From the NCBI GenBank assembly GCA_965224525.1, contig OZ245050.1:4154001-4218000 (forward strand): 64,000 bases of DNA, in the 5' to 3' direction. The notes under the pieces are model-generated. The model saw nothing but the letters and a program-made list of their open reading frames with translations, did no database searches and was not told where the DNA came from. Shown piece after piece: positions 43,584 through 52,387 of the stretch; positions within the stretch are counted from its first letter, which is position 1, and each line of letters starts with the position of its first letter. This DNA comes from Granulosicoccus sp036478565. GTDB lineage: Bacteria; Pseudomonadota; Gammaproteobacteria; Granulosicoccales; Granulosicoccaceae. Position numbers and translations under genes: made by a program.

Positions 43584-45815
43584 TCAGTTTTCACGACGAA
43601 CGGTTCTGACTACTGTTAGATTACGCAAGCGACGAACTATGCGAGCAAGATGAATACGATTATCCACCGACAGCACAAATCGGATACTGATATCGTCCTC
43701 ACCTCGATTGTGAAAATCCATATTCTCTATATTAACGTTCATCAATGACATGGTAGAGGTCACTCGAGCCAGCGCACCGGGCTGATGAGCAAGATGCACA
43801 ACAATTACAACCTCAAACTGACCTTCAATACCCGGGCTCCAGTCAACCGCTACCCATTCCTTTGGCCGTCGACGAAAGCGCCGTACATTACGACAGCTAG
43901 CTCGATGCACAGCAACACCCTTACCAGCGGTAAAAAAACCCTGCACGTTGTCCCCGGGAATCGGTCGGCAGCACTGCGATAGATAAAGCGCGGTGTCGTC
44001 TGGAGAATCGATCAATACAGGTGCGGTCTCCTGCGTTGGCAAGTCTGGCAGCGTTATATCATGGCCGCGCTGTTTGGCGATAAGTCGCTCGGCAATCTGA
44101 CTAGGCAGATGCAAGCCCAGCCCCACGTTTACATATAATTCATCCACATTCTCGAAATGAAATTCTGCCAGCAAGCCATTTAAGGTTTTCTCACTGACAG
44201 CCTCCAGAGATTGCTCATAGCGGCCGAGAGCTCGTCGCAGCAATCGCTCGCCAAACTCCTGAGCCTTGTTTCGATCCAGATCACGCAAGTGTTGTCGGAT
44301 TGCCGTTCGTGCCTTTGCCGTAACAACCGAGTTCAGCCACATGGGGCTTGGTGAAATCTTCGAACCCGTTATGATCTCAACAGTTTGCCCGGATTCCAGC
44401 GGCAGATTGAGCGAAGCCAGTCGTCGATCAACCTTGGCCGCTACACAGGTATTGCCGACTTGTGAATGCACAGCGTAAGCGAAGTCCACCGGCGTTGCAT
44501 CACGTGGCAACTGGATAATACGACCCTTGGGCGTGAACACATATATTTCACCTGGAAACAGATCGACCTTAACGCTTTCGACAAAATCGACCGTGTCCGA
44601 AGTATTGTGCTGGATATCGATCAGGCCGGACAACCAAAAGTCGGCCCGGGCTCGTGCACCACTTGCACCGCCTTCCTTGTATGCCCAGTGAGCGGCAATG
44701 CCGGATTCGGCAAATTTATCCATTTCGCGCGTGCGAATCTGAACCTCCACCGGCGTGCTGTCTGCACCGTGATTAAGCAATGTGTGCAGGGACTGATAGC
44801 CGTTCTCTTTAGGCACGGCTATGTAGTCCTTGAAACGGGAAAAAATTGGTGCATATAGCTGATGCACAATGCCGAGTACGCGATAGCACTCATCAACTGA
44901 ATTGACAACAATACGCAATGCGGACATATCAAACACCCGATGGAAAGCTATCTGCTTTTTCAGCATCTTGTTGTACAAGCTGTACAGATGCTTCTCTCGG
45001 CCGGTAACAGTTGCCTCCACACCTTTTTCAGCCAACGTCGCCTGTATTCGCGCAACGATTTTCTCAATGATTTGCTCGCGATTTCGATGCGCCTGTTCAA
45101 CCGTCGCCTGCAGCACACGATAACGCATCGGGTAACACGCCTTGAAACTTAAATCCTGCAGTTCGTTTTTGACGCTATACATGCCAAGCCGTGAAGCTAT
45201 CGGGGCATAGACTTCTAGCGTTTCCTTGCCAATCCGACGCTGCTTGTCGGCGTGCAGAGCGCCAATGGTTCGCATGTTGTGCAGTCGGTCAGCCAGTTTA
45301 ATGAGGATGACTCGCAAGTCTGTAACCATAGCCAGCAGCATCTTGCGAAAGCTTTCCGCCTGAGCTTCCTCTTTGGTACGGAAGCGCAGATGATTGAGTT
45401 TGCTGACACCATCGACAACATGAGTAACTTCCTCGCCAAACGCTGCAACGAGATCGCTCCGCGGAATAGGCGTGTCTTCCAGCACATCGTGCATCAGCGC
45501 CGCCATCACACTGTGATGATCCAGCCCCATGTCGACAACAATGCCAGCAACTGCAATAGGGTGTGTTATATAAGGTGCACCCGAACTCCGGGTCTGCCCG
45601 GTATGCGCTTCACGCGCCAGCGTAAAGGCGCGATTAATGTCGGCAAGCTGTTCAGAAGAAAAGCGCGTTTTCAGCTTTTCCTGCAATGCCTGAAAATCCT
45701 GAAGCTCGGGTATTTCACTAGCAGGTCGCCCGTTATTTGACGGGTCCGCATCGGTACTCCCGGGTAGATTTTCGCTGGCGACTTCGGCAGGACAGGAATG
45801 TGGTGATGTCGCCAT
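43584..45815 (-). CDS. spoT: Bifunctional (p)ppGpp synthetase/hydrolase
   Basis: This makes and degrades the stringent-response alarmones. The HD hydrolase domain is intact with MHDVLEDT (HD at 109-110) and KLADRLHNMRT; the synthetase domain has RVFDMSALRIVV and YIAVPKENGYQSLHT near residues 325-350; a TGS domain (VDLFPGEIYVFTPKG) lies near 405-465, a helical domain follows and a C-terminal ACT domain ends IRFVLSVDN..VRTVRREN. The conserved zinc-finger-like cysteines in SQCCRPIPGD are present. The 743 residues are longer than E. coli SpoT (702) through an N-terminal serine/proline-rich segment of about 40 residues. Synteny with rpoZ and recG supports spoT. Confidence 0.95.
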   Translation of the reverse strand: MATSPHSCPAEVASENLPGSTDADPSNNGRPASEIPELQDFQALQEKLKTRFSSEQLADINRAFTLAREAHTGQTRSSGAPYITHPIAVAGIVVDMGLDHHSVMAALMHDVLEDTPIPRSDLVAAFGEEVTHVVDGVSKLNHLRFRTKEEAQAESFRKMLLAMVTDLRVILIKLADRLHNMRTIGALHADKQRRIGKETLEVYAPIASRLGMYSVKNELQDLSFKACYPMRYRVLQATVEQAHRNREQIIEKIVARIQATLAEKGVEATVTGREKHLYSLYNKMLKKQIAFHRVFDMSALRIVVNSVDECYRVLGIVHQLYAPIFSRFKDYIAVPKENGYQSLHTLLNHGADSTPVEVQIRTREMDKFAESGIAAHWAYKEGGASGARARADFWLSGLIDIQHNTSDTVDFVESVKVDLFPGEIYVFTPKGRIIQLPRDATPVDFAYAVHSQVGNTCVAAKVDRRLASLNLPLESGQTVEIITGSKISPSPMWLNSVVTAKARTAIRQHLRDLDRNKAQEFGERLLRRALGRYEQSLEAVSEKTLNGLLAEFHFENVDELYVNVGLGLHLPSQIAERLIAKQRGHDITLPDLPTQETAPVLIDSPDDTALYLSQCCRPIPGDNVQGFFTAGKGVAVHRASCRNVRRFRRRPKEWVAVDWSPGIEGQFEVVIVVHLAHQPGALARVTSTMSLMNVNIENMDFHNRGEDDISIRFVLSVDNRIHLARIVRRLRNLTVVRTVRREN

Positions 45816-45966
45816 GGCAGCCTAACAACGACAACTGCTGACGAACCGCAAGTAACCTGGCATACGCATCAGTTCTGACGTTGGTCGTCTCTTTGAACCG
45901 CCGGCGCGATGCTCGATACCCTGGCAAGTCCTGCAGACAATCTGCACAACTTCCCTGGGACCGGCG

Positions 45967-46224
45967 CTAGAATTCTTCTCGAAGGTCTTTGTCATAAATG
46001 ACTGGTTCAGCCGGTGTTGGTGGTGGCGTTTCTTTCAGAATATCTTCCCCGACCAGCCCATCAGCGATTTCGCGCAGCGCGATAACCGTTGGTTTGTCAT
46101 TTTCGGCTGGTACCATGGGCTCTGCGCCCATCGAAATATTGCGCGCGCGCTTGGCTGCTATCAACACCAGATCAAATCGATTATTTACTTGGGAAAGACT
46201 ATCTTCAACGGTAACACGGGCCAT
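45967..46224 (-). CDS. rpoZ: RNA polymerase omega subunit
   Basis: Omega assists folding and assembly of beta' and forms part of the ppGpp-binding site 1. The 85-residue protein opens with MARVTVEDSLSQVNNRFDLVLIAAKRARNISMG, the conserved omega core, followed by TVIALREIADGLV. The C-terminal tail is short and acidic. It is 263 bp downstream of gmk and 151 bp before spoT. Neither gap shows a gene. Confidence 0.95.
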   Translation of the reverse strand: MARVTVEDSLSQVNNRFDLVLIAAKRARNISMGAEPMVPAENDKPTVIALREIADGLVGEDILKETPPPTPAEPVIYDKDLREEF

Positions 46225-46487
46225 TTCGGCGAATCCTGGAATCTACTGAACCCCTAGTTTAGTGCCGAATTCACACAAACACCAGACCAGCCGACCAACA
46301 ACCCCGATAAACCCGCTCACGCATGCTGCAAATTGGCTGTCGAGCACCACAATTGGACGCAAACTGCCAACAAAACAGCGCTGTTTCCATGGCATCGGCT
46401 GGGAAACACTCTGTGTTTTTTCGCATAACCTGCTAAACGGCGTCATGAGCAGCGCAGCGGCTTTAGTGAGCACCAAAATAACCGTCA
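46225..46487. other. Non-coding gap between gmk and rpoZ
   Basis: This stretch holds no gene I can support. Two short ORFs, one on each strand, have unnatural composition, no ribosome site and no recognisable domain. It may contain the rpoZ promoter; I could not assign -35 and -10 boxes with confidence. Confidence 0.5.
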
Positions 46488-47108
46488 TCAGCGGGTCAGA
46501 CTGGTAATTAGCCCCGCGTGACGCAATGACTGGCTGGATTTCGTCACCCGGTGCGCCAGGATGACTGCCTTGAGTTCCGCCAGGGCCTGTTCAAAGTCGT
46601 CGTTGATAATCAGATAATCCGCTCGGTGATATTGCTTCATTTCTGCGACAGCTTCTGCTGTCCGCTGTTCGATAACGGCTTCAGTGTCCTGCCCGCGCCC
46701 GCGCAGGCGCTCAATAAGTGTTGTGCGCGACGGCGGCAAGATGAAGATCGAAACCACTTCACTGATCTTTTTCCGTACTTGCGCGGCACCCTGCCAGTCG
46801 ATTTCGAGGATTACGTCTTGCCCCGCAGCGAGGTTCTCCCGCACAGCTTCAACACTTGTGCCGTAGTAATTCCCAAAAACCTCCGCGTACTCCAGAAACC
46901 GGTCGTCATCAACCATTGCCTCAAAACTCTCGCGCGAAACAAAATGGTAGTCCTCTCCATCCACATCGCCCGGTCGGCGTTCGCGGGTGGTGTGTGAAAC
47001 CGACACCATCAGATCAACAAGCTCAGCGATGGCGCGCCGAACCAGACTGGTTTTGCCGGCACCGGAAGGCGCCGATACGATAAACATCCGGGCCTGCGTA
47101 GATTGCAT
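46488..47108 (-). CDS. gmk: Guanylate kinase
   Basis: It phosphorylates GMP to GDP, an essential purine step and a point of feedback by (p)ppGpp in many bacteria. Walker A is SAPSGAGKTSLV near residue 12; the GMP-binding region shows VSHTTRERRPGDVDGEDYHFV; LIDWQGAAQVRKK and the lid RLRGRGQDTEAVIEQR are present. The 206 residues match the family. Upstream, the AGGGGG ribosome site falls in the loop of a short hairpin (47114-47127), which might gate translation. It is the first gene of the leftward cluster ending in recG and diverges from the thioredoxin-fold gene. Confidence 0.96.
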   Translation of the reverse strand: MQSTQARMFIVSAPSGAGKTSLVRRAIAELVDLMVSVSHTTRERRPGDVDGEDYHFVSRESFEAMVDDDRFLEYAEVFGNYYGTSVEAVRENLAAGQDVILEIDWQGAAQVRKKISEVVSIFILPPSRTTLIERLRGRGQDTEAVIEQRTAEAVAEMKQYHRADYLIINDDFEQALAELKAVILAHRVTKSSQSLRHAGLITSLTR

Positions 47109-47113
47109 TCTTT

Positions 47114-47127
47114 AGACCCCCTGGTCT
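47114..47127 (-). promoter_or_regulatory. Hairpin carrying the gmk ribosome-binding site
   Basis: On the minus strand AGACC and GGTCT enclose the loop AGGG, so that the purine-rich Shine-Dalgarno is presented in or next to a hairpin 6 bases before the gmk ATG. A second short palindrome (CCTGA-A-TCAGG) lies just upstream. This could make gmk translation sensitive to RNA structure, but the stem is only 5 bp. Confidence 0.35.
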
Positions 47128-47270
47128 TTCAATACCTGAATCAGGATTGTCCATTAAAACGACAAAATAATCGACGTACTTGCCTTGCCACCGGCAAATC
47201 GCCCCGGATTGAATATTCAGGGCTCCATGTGGTTACTATAGTGATCGTAATCTCACCCAGAGGTAAAGTC

Positions 47271-47828
47271 ATGGCCCGCGCAGAATCCAATACAATGCCC
47301 ATTGGCACGTCCGCACCCGCATTCGAGCTGCCTGATACCCGAACTAACCAGCCACATGTGTCGCTAAAAGACTATTTAGGCAACCCGGTACTGATCGTGT
47401 TCATGTGCAACCATTGCCCGTATGTTGTGCATCTGCTGAAACCGCTTGTTGCTCTTGCCAGTGACATTGACAAGTCCGGCATTAAAACCATCGCGATAAG
47501 CTCAAATGATGTCGCCAACTATCCGGATGATTCGCCAGAGCTCATGGCAAAACTGGCCGCCGACAACAACTTTAATTTTCCGTATTGTTTTGATGAAGAG
47601 CAAACGGTCGCCAGGGCCTTTGACGCTGTCTGTACACCTGATATCTTCCTCTTCGATGCACAACACAAGTTGTACTACCACGGTCAGTTCGATGAAACCC
47701 GGCCAAAGCAGGGCGAAGCACACGGCACTGATTTGCGTAACGCTTGCGATGCTCTGCTACGAGGCGATGCAACGCCCGACGCGCAGCAACCCAGTGTCGG
47801 TTGCAGCATCAAGTGGAAAACAGCCTGA
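47271..47828 (+). CDS. Thioredoxin-fold protein, AhpC/TSA type
   Basis: A 185-residue cytosolic thioredoxin-like protein. ATG at 47271 is chosen for its Shine-Dalgarno (AGAGGTAAAG) and because the upstream open frame of 56 codons has no domain. The fold shows SAPAFELPDTR, VLIVFMCNHCPYVVH, AISSNDVANYPDDSPELM and the cis-proline TPDIFLFD. The CNHCPYV motif is typical of the resolvin-like 'thioredoxin family protein' group widespread in Proteobacteria and plants' chloroplasts; it can act as a peroxiredoxin or disulfide reductase, which is not resolved here. It diverges from gmk. Confidence 0.82.
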   Translation: MARAESNTMPIGTSAPAFELPDTRTNQPHVSLKDYLGNPVLIVFMCNHCPYVVHLLKPLVALASDIDKSGIKTIAISSNDVANYPDDSPELMAKLAADNNFNFPYCFDEEQTVARAFDAVCTPDIFLFDAQHKLYYHGQFDETRPKQGEAHGTDLRNACDALLRGDATPDAQQPSVGCSIKWKTA

Positions 47829-47973
47829 TCATCCTTACCAAATAGTGTCGAGAACCTTACGCTTTTCTGAGGGAACGTAGCCCTGTCCACAGCGCCCAAC
47901 CATCAGTTATCGATTCGATAGCAAACTGTTTGAAGATGGGGACACGACCATGCACTGCGCACAACGGGCCACA

Positions 47974-48885
47974 ATGATTGACCTACGCCGGGTTCGCTAT
48001 TTTTTGGCACTTTGCGAATCTCTGAATTATTCTCGCGCCGCTCGCGCTCTGTCAATTTCACAACCAGCCCTGACCAAGTCGATTATTCGTCTTGAGGCCG
48101 ATCTTGGCGGAAAGCTGCTCCGTCGCGTCGGTAAAAACACCCATCTGACACCTCTTGGCAAGGCTATGAAAAGCCAGTTCCAGGAATTGGAACAAGCCGC
48201 CGGCCGGGCTGCCGCCCTGGCACGACAAATGATAAACGGCACTTCGTCGCAATTGCGCATCGCCGTGACGTGCACCGTCGGACCACGCCGTATCATCAGT
48301 TTCCTTTCCGGCTATCGACAAAAACATCCGCACATCGAAGTTTCGATTCGGGATGCACTGCCTGATGATCTGATTGAACTGCTGTTGAACGGAACGGTCG
48401 ACTGCGCCCTGGTACCAACGTCGATCGATAACGAAGAACGACTGCGACTTCTCACTTTGTATGAAGAACCGATGGTGGTTGTACATCCGACCGATCATCC
48501 TTTCTTCGCTCGAGGCTCGGTCACATTGAAAGAAGTCATGTGCCAGCCCTTTGTCGACCACCTGCAATGCGAGTTCCGCAGTCGTATGATGAACGACATG
48601 CTGAAAGACGGTGTTGCGCCAGAATACGCCGTACGTTGTGATCGCGAAGAATGGATTCAAGCTCTTGTCCTCGCTGGCCAGGGTGTCGCTCTTGCCCCTG
48701 CCGAAACATTCCTTATGGAAGGCCTGGCGGTCACGCCTCTCGACACGGATGCGTACACGCGCCAGGTGGCACTGGCCATACCCGCCGGGCATGAAGACAA
48801 CCCGGTCATTCGCTCCTTCATGAATAGCGCTCGATCCTATGGTTGGCAGCATGAGCCCTATAACCAGTTGTCGGCAATTCCATAA
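47974..48885 (+). CDS. LysR-family transcriptional regulator
   Basis: The winged helix-turn-helix lies at about residues 1-60 (RRVRYFLALCESLNYSRAARALSISQPALTKSIIRLEADLG), followed by a type-2 periplasmic-binding-protein effector domain (LRIAVTCTVGPRRIISFL..HIEVSIRDALPDDLIELLLNG, then GTVDCALVPT). The start at 47974 (MIDLRRVRYF) fits family N-termini; an ATG eight codons upstream with a GGGGA site is equally possible. Divergent transcription of a target gene is not seen on the left (the thioredoxin-fold gene is parallel). Effector and targets are unknown. Confidence 0.87.
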   Translation: MIDLRRVRYFLALCESLNYSRAARALSISQPALTKSIIRLEADLGGKLLRRVGKNTHLTPLGKAMKSQFQELEQAAGRAAALARQMINGTSSQLRIAVTCTVGPRRIISFLSGYRQKHPHIEVSIRDALPDDLIELLLNGTVDCALVPTSIDNEERLRLLTLYEEPMVVVHPTDHPFFARGSVTLKEVMCQPFVDHLQCEFRSRMMNDMLKDGVAPEYAVRCDREEWIQALVLAGQGVALAPAETFLMEGLAVTPLDTDAYTRQVALAIPAGHEDNPVIRSFMNSARSYGWQHEPYNQLSAIP

Positions 48886-48920
48886 CCCCTGTGCAGCGGC
48901 TCGTCAGATACGATTTATTA

Positions 48921-48964
48921 CTCAAACGCAACGAGTTTGAACACAACTAGAGCAGCCGCTCTTT
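48921..48964 (+). terminator. Two hairpins between the LysR gene and the BON lipoprotein gene
   Basis: TCAAAC-N7-GTTTGA at 48922-48940 and AGAGC-AGCC-GCTCT followed by TT at 48949-48964. The second has the shape of a short rho-independent terminator for the LysR gene, though the T-run is brief. A further inverted copy of AGCGGCT lies upstream and could pair with it. Confidence 0.35.
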
Positions 48965-48989
48965 AAATACAGACAGTACAGGGGACACT

Positions 48990-49310
48990 ATGAACAGCTT
49001 ACTCAAGTTTGGGGCTACTTTGACACTACTTGCAGCCATGACTGCAGTCAGCGGTTGCGCAGGGACCGGTTACAGCGGGACAGGCGGAGATACCACCGTC
49101 ATGGAAGATCTACTCACAGAGCGCCGCATTGCGCGCGAAATTTTCAAGGAGACCCGCCTCTCTGGCAGCAATATATATGTAGGCTGTCTCGACGGTGTTG
49201 TTACATTGTCCGGTCACGTTGAAACCTCAGTGGAAGCGGAGTTGGCCGAAAAAGTGGCTCGTAGTATTGACGGGGTAACATCTGTTAACAACAATCTAAC
49301 CACAAGCTGA
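48990..49310 (+). CDS. BON-domain lipoprotein (OsmY-like)
   Basis: A 106-residue protein with a lipoprotein signal (MNSLLKFGATLTLLAAMTAVSGC, lipobox VSGC, cysteine about residue 23) and one BON domain: ILxD-like start ERRIAREIFKETRLSGSNIYVGCLDGVVTLSGHVETSVEAELAEKVARSIDGVTSVNNNL. BON domains bind phospholipid and occur in osmotic-stress proteins such as OsmY. An additional cysteine in YVGCLDG is unusual for the family. The ribosome site is ACAGGGGA. It is followed by a structured 56-bp element (49324-49379) and another lipoprotein gene. Confidence 0.85.
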   Translation: MNSLLKFGATLTLLAAMTAVSGCAGTGYSGTGGDTTVMEDLLTERRIAREIFKETRLSGSNIYVGCLDGVVTLSGHVETSVEAELAEKVARSIDGVTSVNNNLTTS

Positions 49311-49323
49311 ATATTGCTTTTAC

Positions 49324-49379
49324 GCCAGCGTACTGCGACGAGCGACGATGCTTTCTTAATAGCTCGTATGTACGCTGGC
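49324..49379 (+). other. Structured intergenic element, imperfect long hairpin
   Basis: GCCAGCGTAC (49324-49333) pairs perfectly with GTACGCTGGC (49370-49379); inside it ACGAGC (49338-49343) pairs with GCTCGT (49362-49367), leaving an 18-base loop. It starts 13 bases after the BON lipoprotein stop and ends 33 bases before the next start. No long T-run follows, so it is more likely an RNA stability element or small regulatory RNA than a simple terminator. It lacks the AAC/GTT boxes of integron attC sites. Confidence 0.5.
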
Positions 49380-49412
49380 AAAGACAAGCAGCCTGTTTTT
49401 TGCCAGCCAACA

Positions 49413-49880
49413 ATGAACAATCAGCCGCAACACATCACCCTGAGCAATACAGTTGCAAGAGCTTCAGTATTGATATTTACAGTCATGCTTGTAGCTGCAT
49501 GCAGTACTTCTCCGTTCATTTCAGCCGCAAAGCGGCAGCAGGTAGAGGAGGAAATTGTCTTGTTATACGAATGCGTGCGGTATCATGAGTTCACAAACAA
49601 CAAGGAGCGCTCTTCCCGGCTAATAGATGCCGCTGTAGAAACTGGTGACTCTTCCGGAATCAGAGGTACGGCACAATTCGGCCTCTACGATCGAGCAAAG
49701 ATACGTCAGTCTGAACGGGTTCAGGCTCGTGCAATAGACATAGCTCAGCAACGCAAGCCACTGGTCGAAAACATCATGGATAACATGCCCGACAGGCCGC
49801 CAACCAAGGCAGAGAATTTACTGGCATTGCGAGAACTTTATAAAGAGCAATGTGATTCTGCGGGGCTACTTGATCGATAA
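49413..49880 (+). CDS. Lipoprotein of unknown function
   Basis: The start at 49413 (MNNQPQHITLSN) gives a lipoprotein signal peptide with the lipobox VAAC at about residue 28 followed by STSPF; an ORF from 49314 would add 33 residues running into the hairpin element. The mature part of about 125 residues is helical and charged, with EEIVLLYECVRYHEFTNNKE and NLLALRELYKEQC near the C-terminus, and two extra cysteines that could form a disulfide. I do not recognise the family. It is probably co-transcribed with the BON lipoprotein gene. Confidence 0.7.
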   Translation: MNNQPQHITLSNTVARASVLIFTVMLVAACSTSPFISAAKRQQVEEEIVLLYECVRYHEFTNNKERSSRLIDAAVETGDSSGIRGTAQFGLYDRAKIRQSERVQARAIDIAQQRKPLVENIMDNMPDRPPTKAENLLALRELYKEQCDSAGLLDR

Positions 49881-50075
49881 CACCTCGCAACAGAAATTTC
49901 CTACCACATTGCCGCTTTGGTACCGGATTATTGCGCATCGACATCACAGCGATAAACGGCCCTTTGAGCCCTGCTTATGTAAATCGCGCAACACAGCGTT
50001 ACGAAGCCTGACAAACAATCAATTCGAGAACGTGTACTCTGAACACATCGCCAATCCCTGACACTCCGGTTAGCC

Positions 50076-51101
50076 GTGCCTGCTCCCTTGATCACCGTAC
50101 TTATGCCGGTCAAAAGCTGGCGCACAACAACGCTTGCCGCCATAGACAGCATCCAGCAACAGACGCTTGGTGACTTCGAATTTTTGATTGTAGGGCAGGA
50201 GGATACAAACTCTCTGGAAGAGCGCCTGCCGAGCGACCCACGGATTCGCTGCATCGCCCGCAATCAACCTGGAATCGTCGGAGCATTGAACACAGGGCTG
50301 TCGGCGGCGCGAGGACAGTGGCTCGCACGTATGGACGACGATGACCTGGCGTTACCGACACGCCTTGACACACAGTTGCACTTTCTAGAATCAAACCGGG
50401 CGGTCCAGTTGAGCGGTGCCGTAGTACGACTCATTGACCAGCATGGGCAACGCGGCCTGGTCGGTGCGGGAAACAAACGCTATGAGTCCTGGCTGAACTC
50501 ACTGGTCACACCGGAGTCAATTTACAAGGCATGCTTCATTGAAAACCCATTGCCCCATCCGACGTTATTCGCTCACAGGGATACCTGGCAGCGGCTAAAG
50601 GGATATCGCGACGGTGACTGGCCAGAAGACCTCGACCTTGTACTGCGAGCCTGGCAGATGGGTCTGCAGATGGGCAAGCCTGATGACACTCTGCTCGAAT
50701 GGCGTGAGCACGAGACTCGTCTGACCTGGCAAGATACCCGCTATCGACGCGAGGCATTTATCCAGCTCAAGGCAAACATCGCCAGTCAGGCGCAAAGCGG
50801 GTTTGGGCTCGACAAAGGCCGACCAGTCTGGCTATGCGGCACGGGTAGAAATGCCCGATACTGGTTCGATGCGCTCCTTGCAAACAATGTTACCGTCAAC
50901 GGTTTTGTTGACCTGGACAGACCCGGAGCACGTCAGCATAAACGCCACCGTCCTGTGATCACCTACTCTGATTTGTGGCAGCAACGTAGTGATGCTTTTA
51001 TCGTTACCGCCTTTAGCGATCCTGCAGCGCGCAAGGCATTGCGCGCAGAGTTTGATCAGCGCGGGCTGGCTGTCTACCAGGATTATCTATTGGGTGGTTG
51101 A
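50076..51101 (+). CDS. Family 2 glycosyltransferase with C-terminal Rossmann-like domain
   Basis: A cytoplasmic GT-A fold transferase: SITVLMPVK-like start (PLITVLMPVKSW), SIQQQTLGDFEFLIVG, NTGLSAARGQWLARMDDDDLALP with the DxD motif near residue 88, then a region with PLPHPTLFAHRDTW and GDWPEDLDLVLRAW. The last 85 residues form a separate nucleotide-binding-like unit (VWLCGTGRNARYWFDALL..GFVDLDRPG), similar to PglD-type N-terminal domains; this fusion is seen in some surface-polysaccharide loci. Start is GTG at 50076. No other polysaccharide genes adjoin it, so the acceptor is unknown. Confidence 0.82.
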   Translation: MPAPLITVLMPVKSWRTTTLAAIDSIQQQTLGDFEFLIVGQEDTNSLEERLPSDPRIRCIARNQPGIVGALNTGLSAARGQWLARMDDDDLALPTRLDTQLHFLESNRAVQLSGAVVRLIDQHGQRGLVGAGNKRYESWLNSLVTPESIYKACFIENPLPHPTLFAHRDTWQRLKGYRDGDWPEDLDLVLRAWQMGLQMGKPDDTLLEWREHETRLTWQDTRYRREAFIQLKANIASQAQSGFGLDKGRPVWLCGTGRNARYWFDALLANNVTVNGFVDLDRPGARQHKRHRPVITYSDLWQQRSDAFIVTAFSDPAARKALRAEFDQRGLAVYQDYLLGG

Positions 51102-51138
51102 CGCGCGGAATGTCCAAACGTGCAACCCTTTTAGTGCA

Positions 51139-52251
51139 TCAAAATAAAGGGGATAGCGCGATACCAAAACCCAATCGCTGCTGAAAATGGTCGTAGTCAA
51201 CCAGCGCATCTCCATAGCCGTTGAAATACTGCACAAAACCCCGGAATTTTCCAAACAACGGAAATGTCGCGCTTATCTCTATAGCGCCTTTGCCCGTTGC
51301 CGTATTGCCTCGCAGCTTGACAGCATGCTCCATACGCCCGTTGCGCCAGATTGCGGCCAGCTCGCCATGCCCCATGAAGTCGAGGATGTCCGGGTTATCA
51401 TCACCTTCCGGGTCGTCCGGGTTTTTCTTCTTCTTTTCCGGCAACCGGTACCAGGGCTTGATGTAGGTTACCAGGTTCCCTTGCTCATAAACCAGCGCGG
51501 TATAAAGACGGTTCCAGCTCCGCGACAAACCTTGCACTTTTCCGTTCGACTGGTGCTCCAGTCCCAGCACCACAGCAGTACTGCCACCGAATGGCCCCCA
51601 TAACATTGGTTTGATATAGAACAGTTCGGGTTGATAGTTGGTTTCACGGAAGGGACTCGAGTAATCACTCGAATAAAGCTGCCACCAGGCCTCCAGCGTT
51701 ATACCCAAAAACAAGGCGTCATTTTTCAGAAGCAGATCTTTTTCGTTCAGTTGACTCTTAAGGCTAATCTGGAATTTCACTTCAGCCTGCTGCAGTCCAT
51801 CCTTAATCGGGATGTCGTTTTCCTGATAGACATCCTCGTTGATACTGGAGCTATAGGTAACTGGCAACACATAGTTGTGTTTGTGCACGGTCAGCACATA
51901 TGGATTGAAGGCATCTTCTCTTTCCCTCCGCATGCGATCAGTCAGAATACCTGCCGAATCTGACTCCTCACCCCCCTCACACTCACATACATCATCGCTT
52001 TTTTCAGTATTTTGCGTACTCGGCCCACCGCTCGCTGAGCGGCTGATATCTCCGGCACCTTCAGGCTTTTCAACATCTGGGCTCGCAAGGTCCGGCAACT
52101 GTAGCTCGCCGTCAGATGTAGTTGCGCAACCGGCAACCAGCCAGCAGCCAAAAATATACGCCAGGATTCGGAAGCAGGATTTGATAGGTATCACACCAGG
52201 CACTCTTGAATATAAAGTGGGAAAAGCCAATTGGCGCATATAATAGTCCAA
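51139..52251 (-). CDS. pldA: Outer-membrane phospholipase A1, lipoprotein-anchored form
   Basis: OMPLA-type phospholipase that hydrolyses phospholipids misplaced in the outer leaflet. The catalytic set is recognisable: H233 and S235 in EHQSNG and N247 in SRSWNR, exactly the +2 and +14 spacing of E. coli H142-S144-N156. The barrel is present (WRQ..SSDYSSPFRETNYQPELFY, then FGFQYFNGYGDALVDYDHFQQRLGFGIALSPLF at the C-terminus, with the terminal aromatic). Unlike E. coli PldA (289 residues) it is 370 residues with a lipobox LVAGC and a long acidic linker rich in E, S and D (EKPEGAGDISRS, CECEGGEESDS) before the barrel. It converges with the glycosyltransferase gene. Confidence 0.87.
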   Translation of the reverse strand: MDYYMRQLAFPTLYSRVPGVIPIKSCFRILAYIFGCWLVAGCATTSDGELQLPDLASPDVEKPEGAGDISRSASGGPSTQNTEKSDDVCECEGGEESDSAGILTDRMRREREDAFNPYVLTVHKHNYVLPVTYSSSINEDVYQENDIPIKDGLQQAEVKFQISLKSQLNEKDLLLKNDALFLGITLEAWWQLYSSDYSSPFRETNYQPELFYIKPMLWGPFGGSTAVVLGLEHQSNGKVQGLSRSWNRLYTALVYEQGNLVTYIKPWYRLPEKKKKNPDDPEGDDNPDILDFMGHGELAAIWRNGRMEHAVKLRGNTATGKGAIEISATFPLFGKFRGFVQYFNGYGDALVDYDHFQQRLGFGIALSPLF

Positions 52252-52387
52252 TTACGACATCGGGTGATTGGACGCATGCTGAACCTACTATGCAGCATCG
52301 AAATGGTTTCAGGAAAAATACTGTCCAAACCCCGACAACCCGGGTACAACTGGAAACCGGGCTGAATCCGTTGAGAGAAACCCTCCT

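Noticed and set aside
46243..46507. Small ORFs on both strands between gmk and rpoZ
   Set aside because: No ribosome site, domain or plausible composition.
48058..48852. 264-codon open frame on the minus strand
   Set aside because: It lies entirely antisense to the LysR regulator, whose helix-turn-helix and effector domains are well defined.
49324..49379. Integron attC site
   Set aside because: It has a long imperfect hairpin but lacks the conserved AAC and GTT boxes, and it is 49 kb from the integrase.
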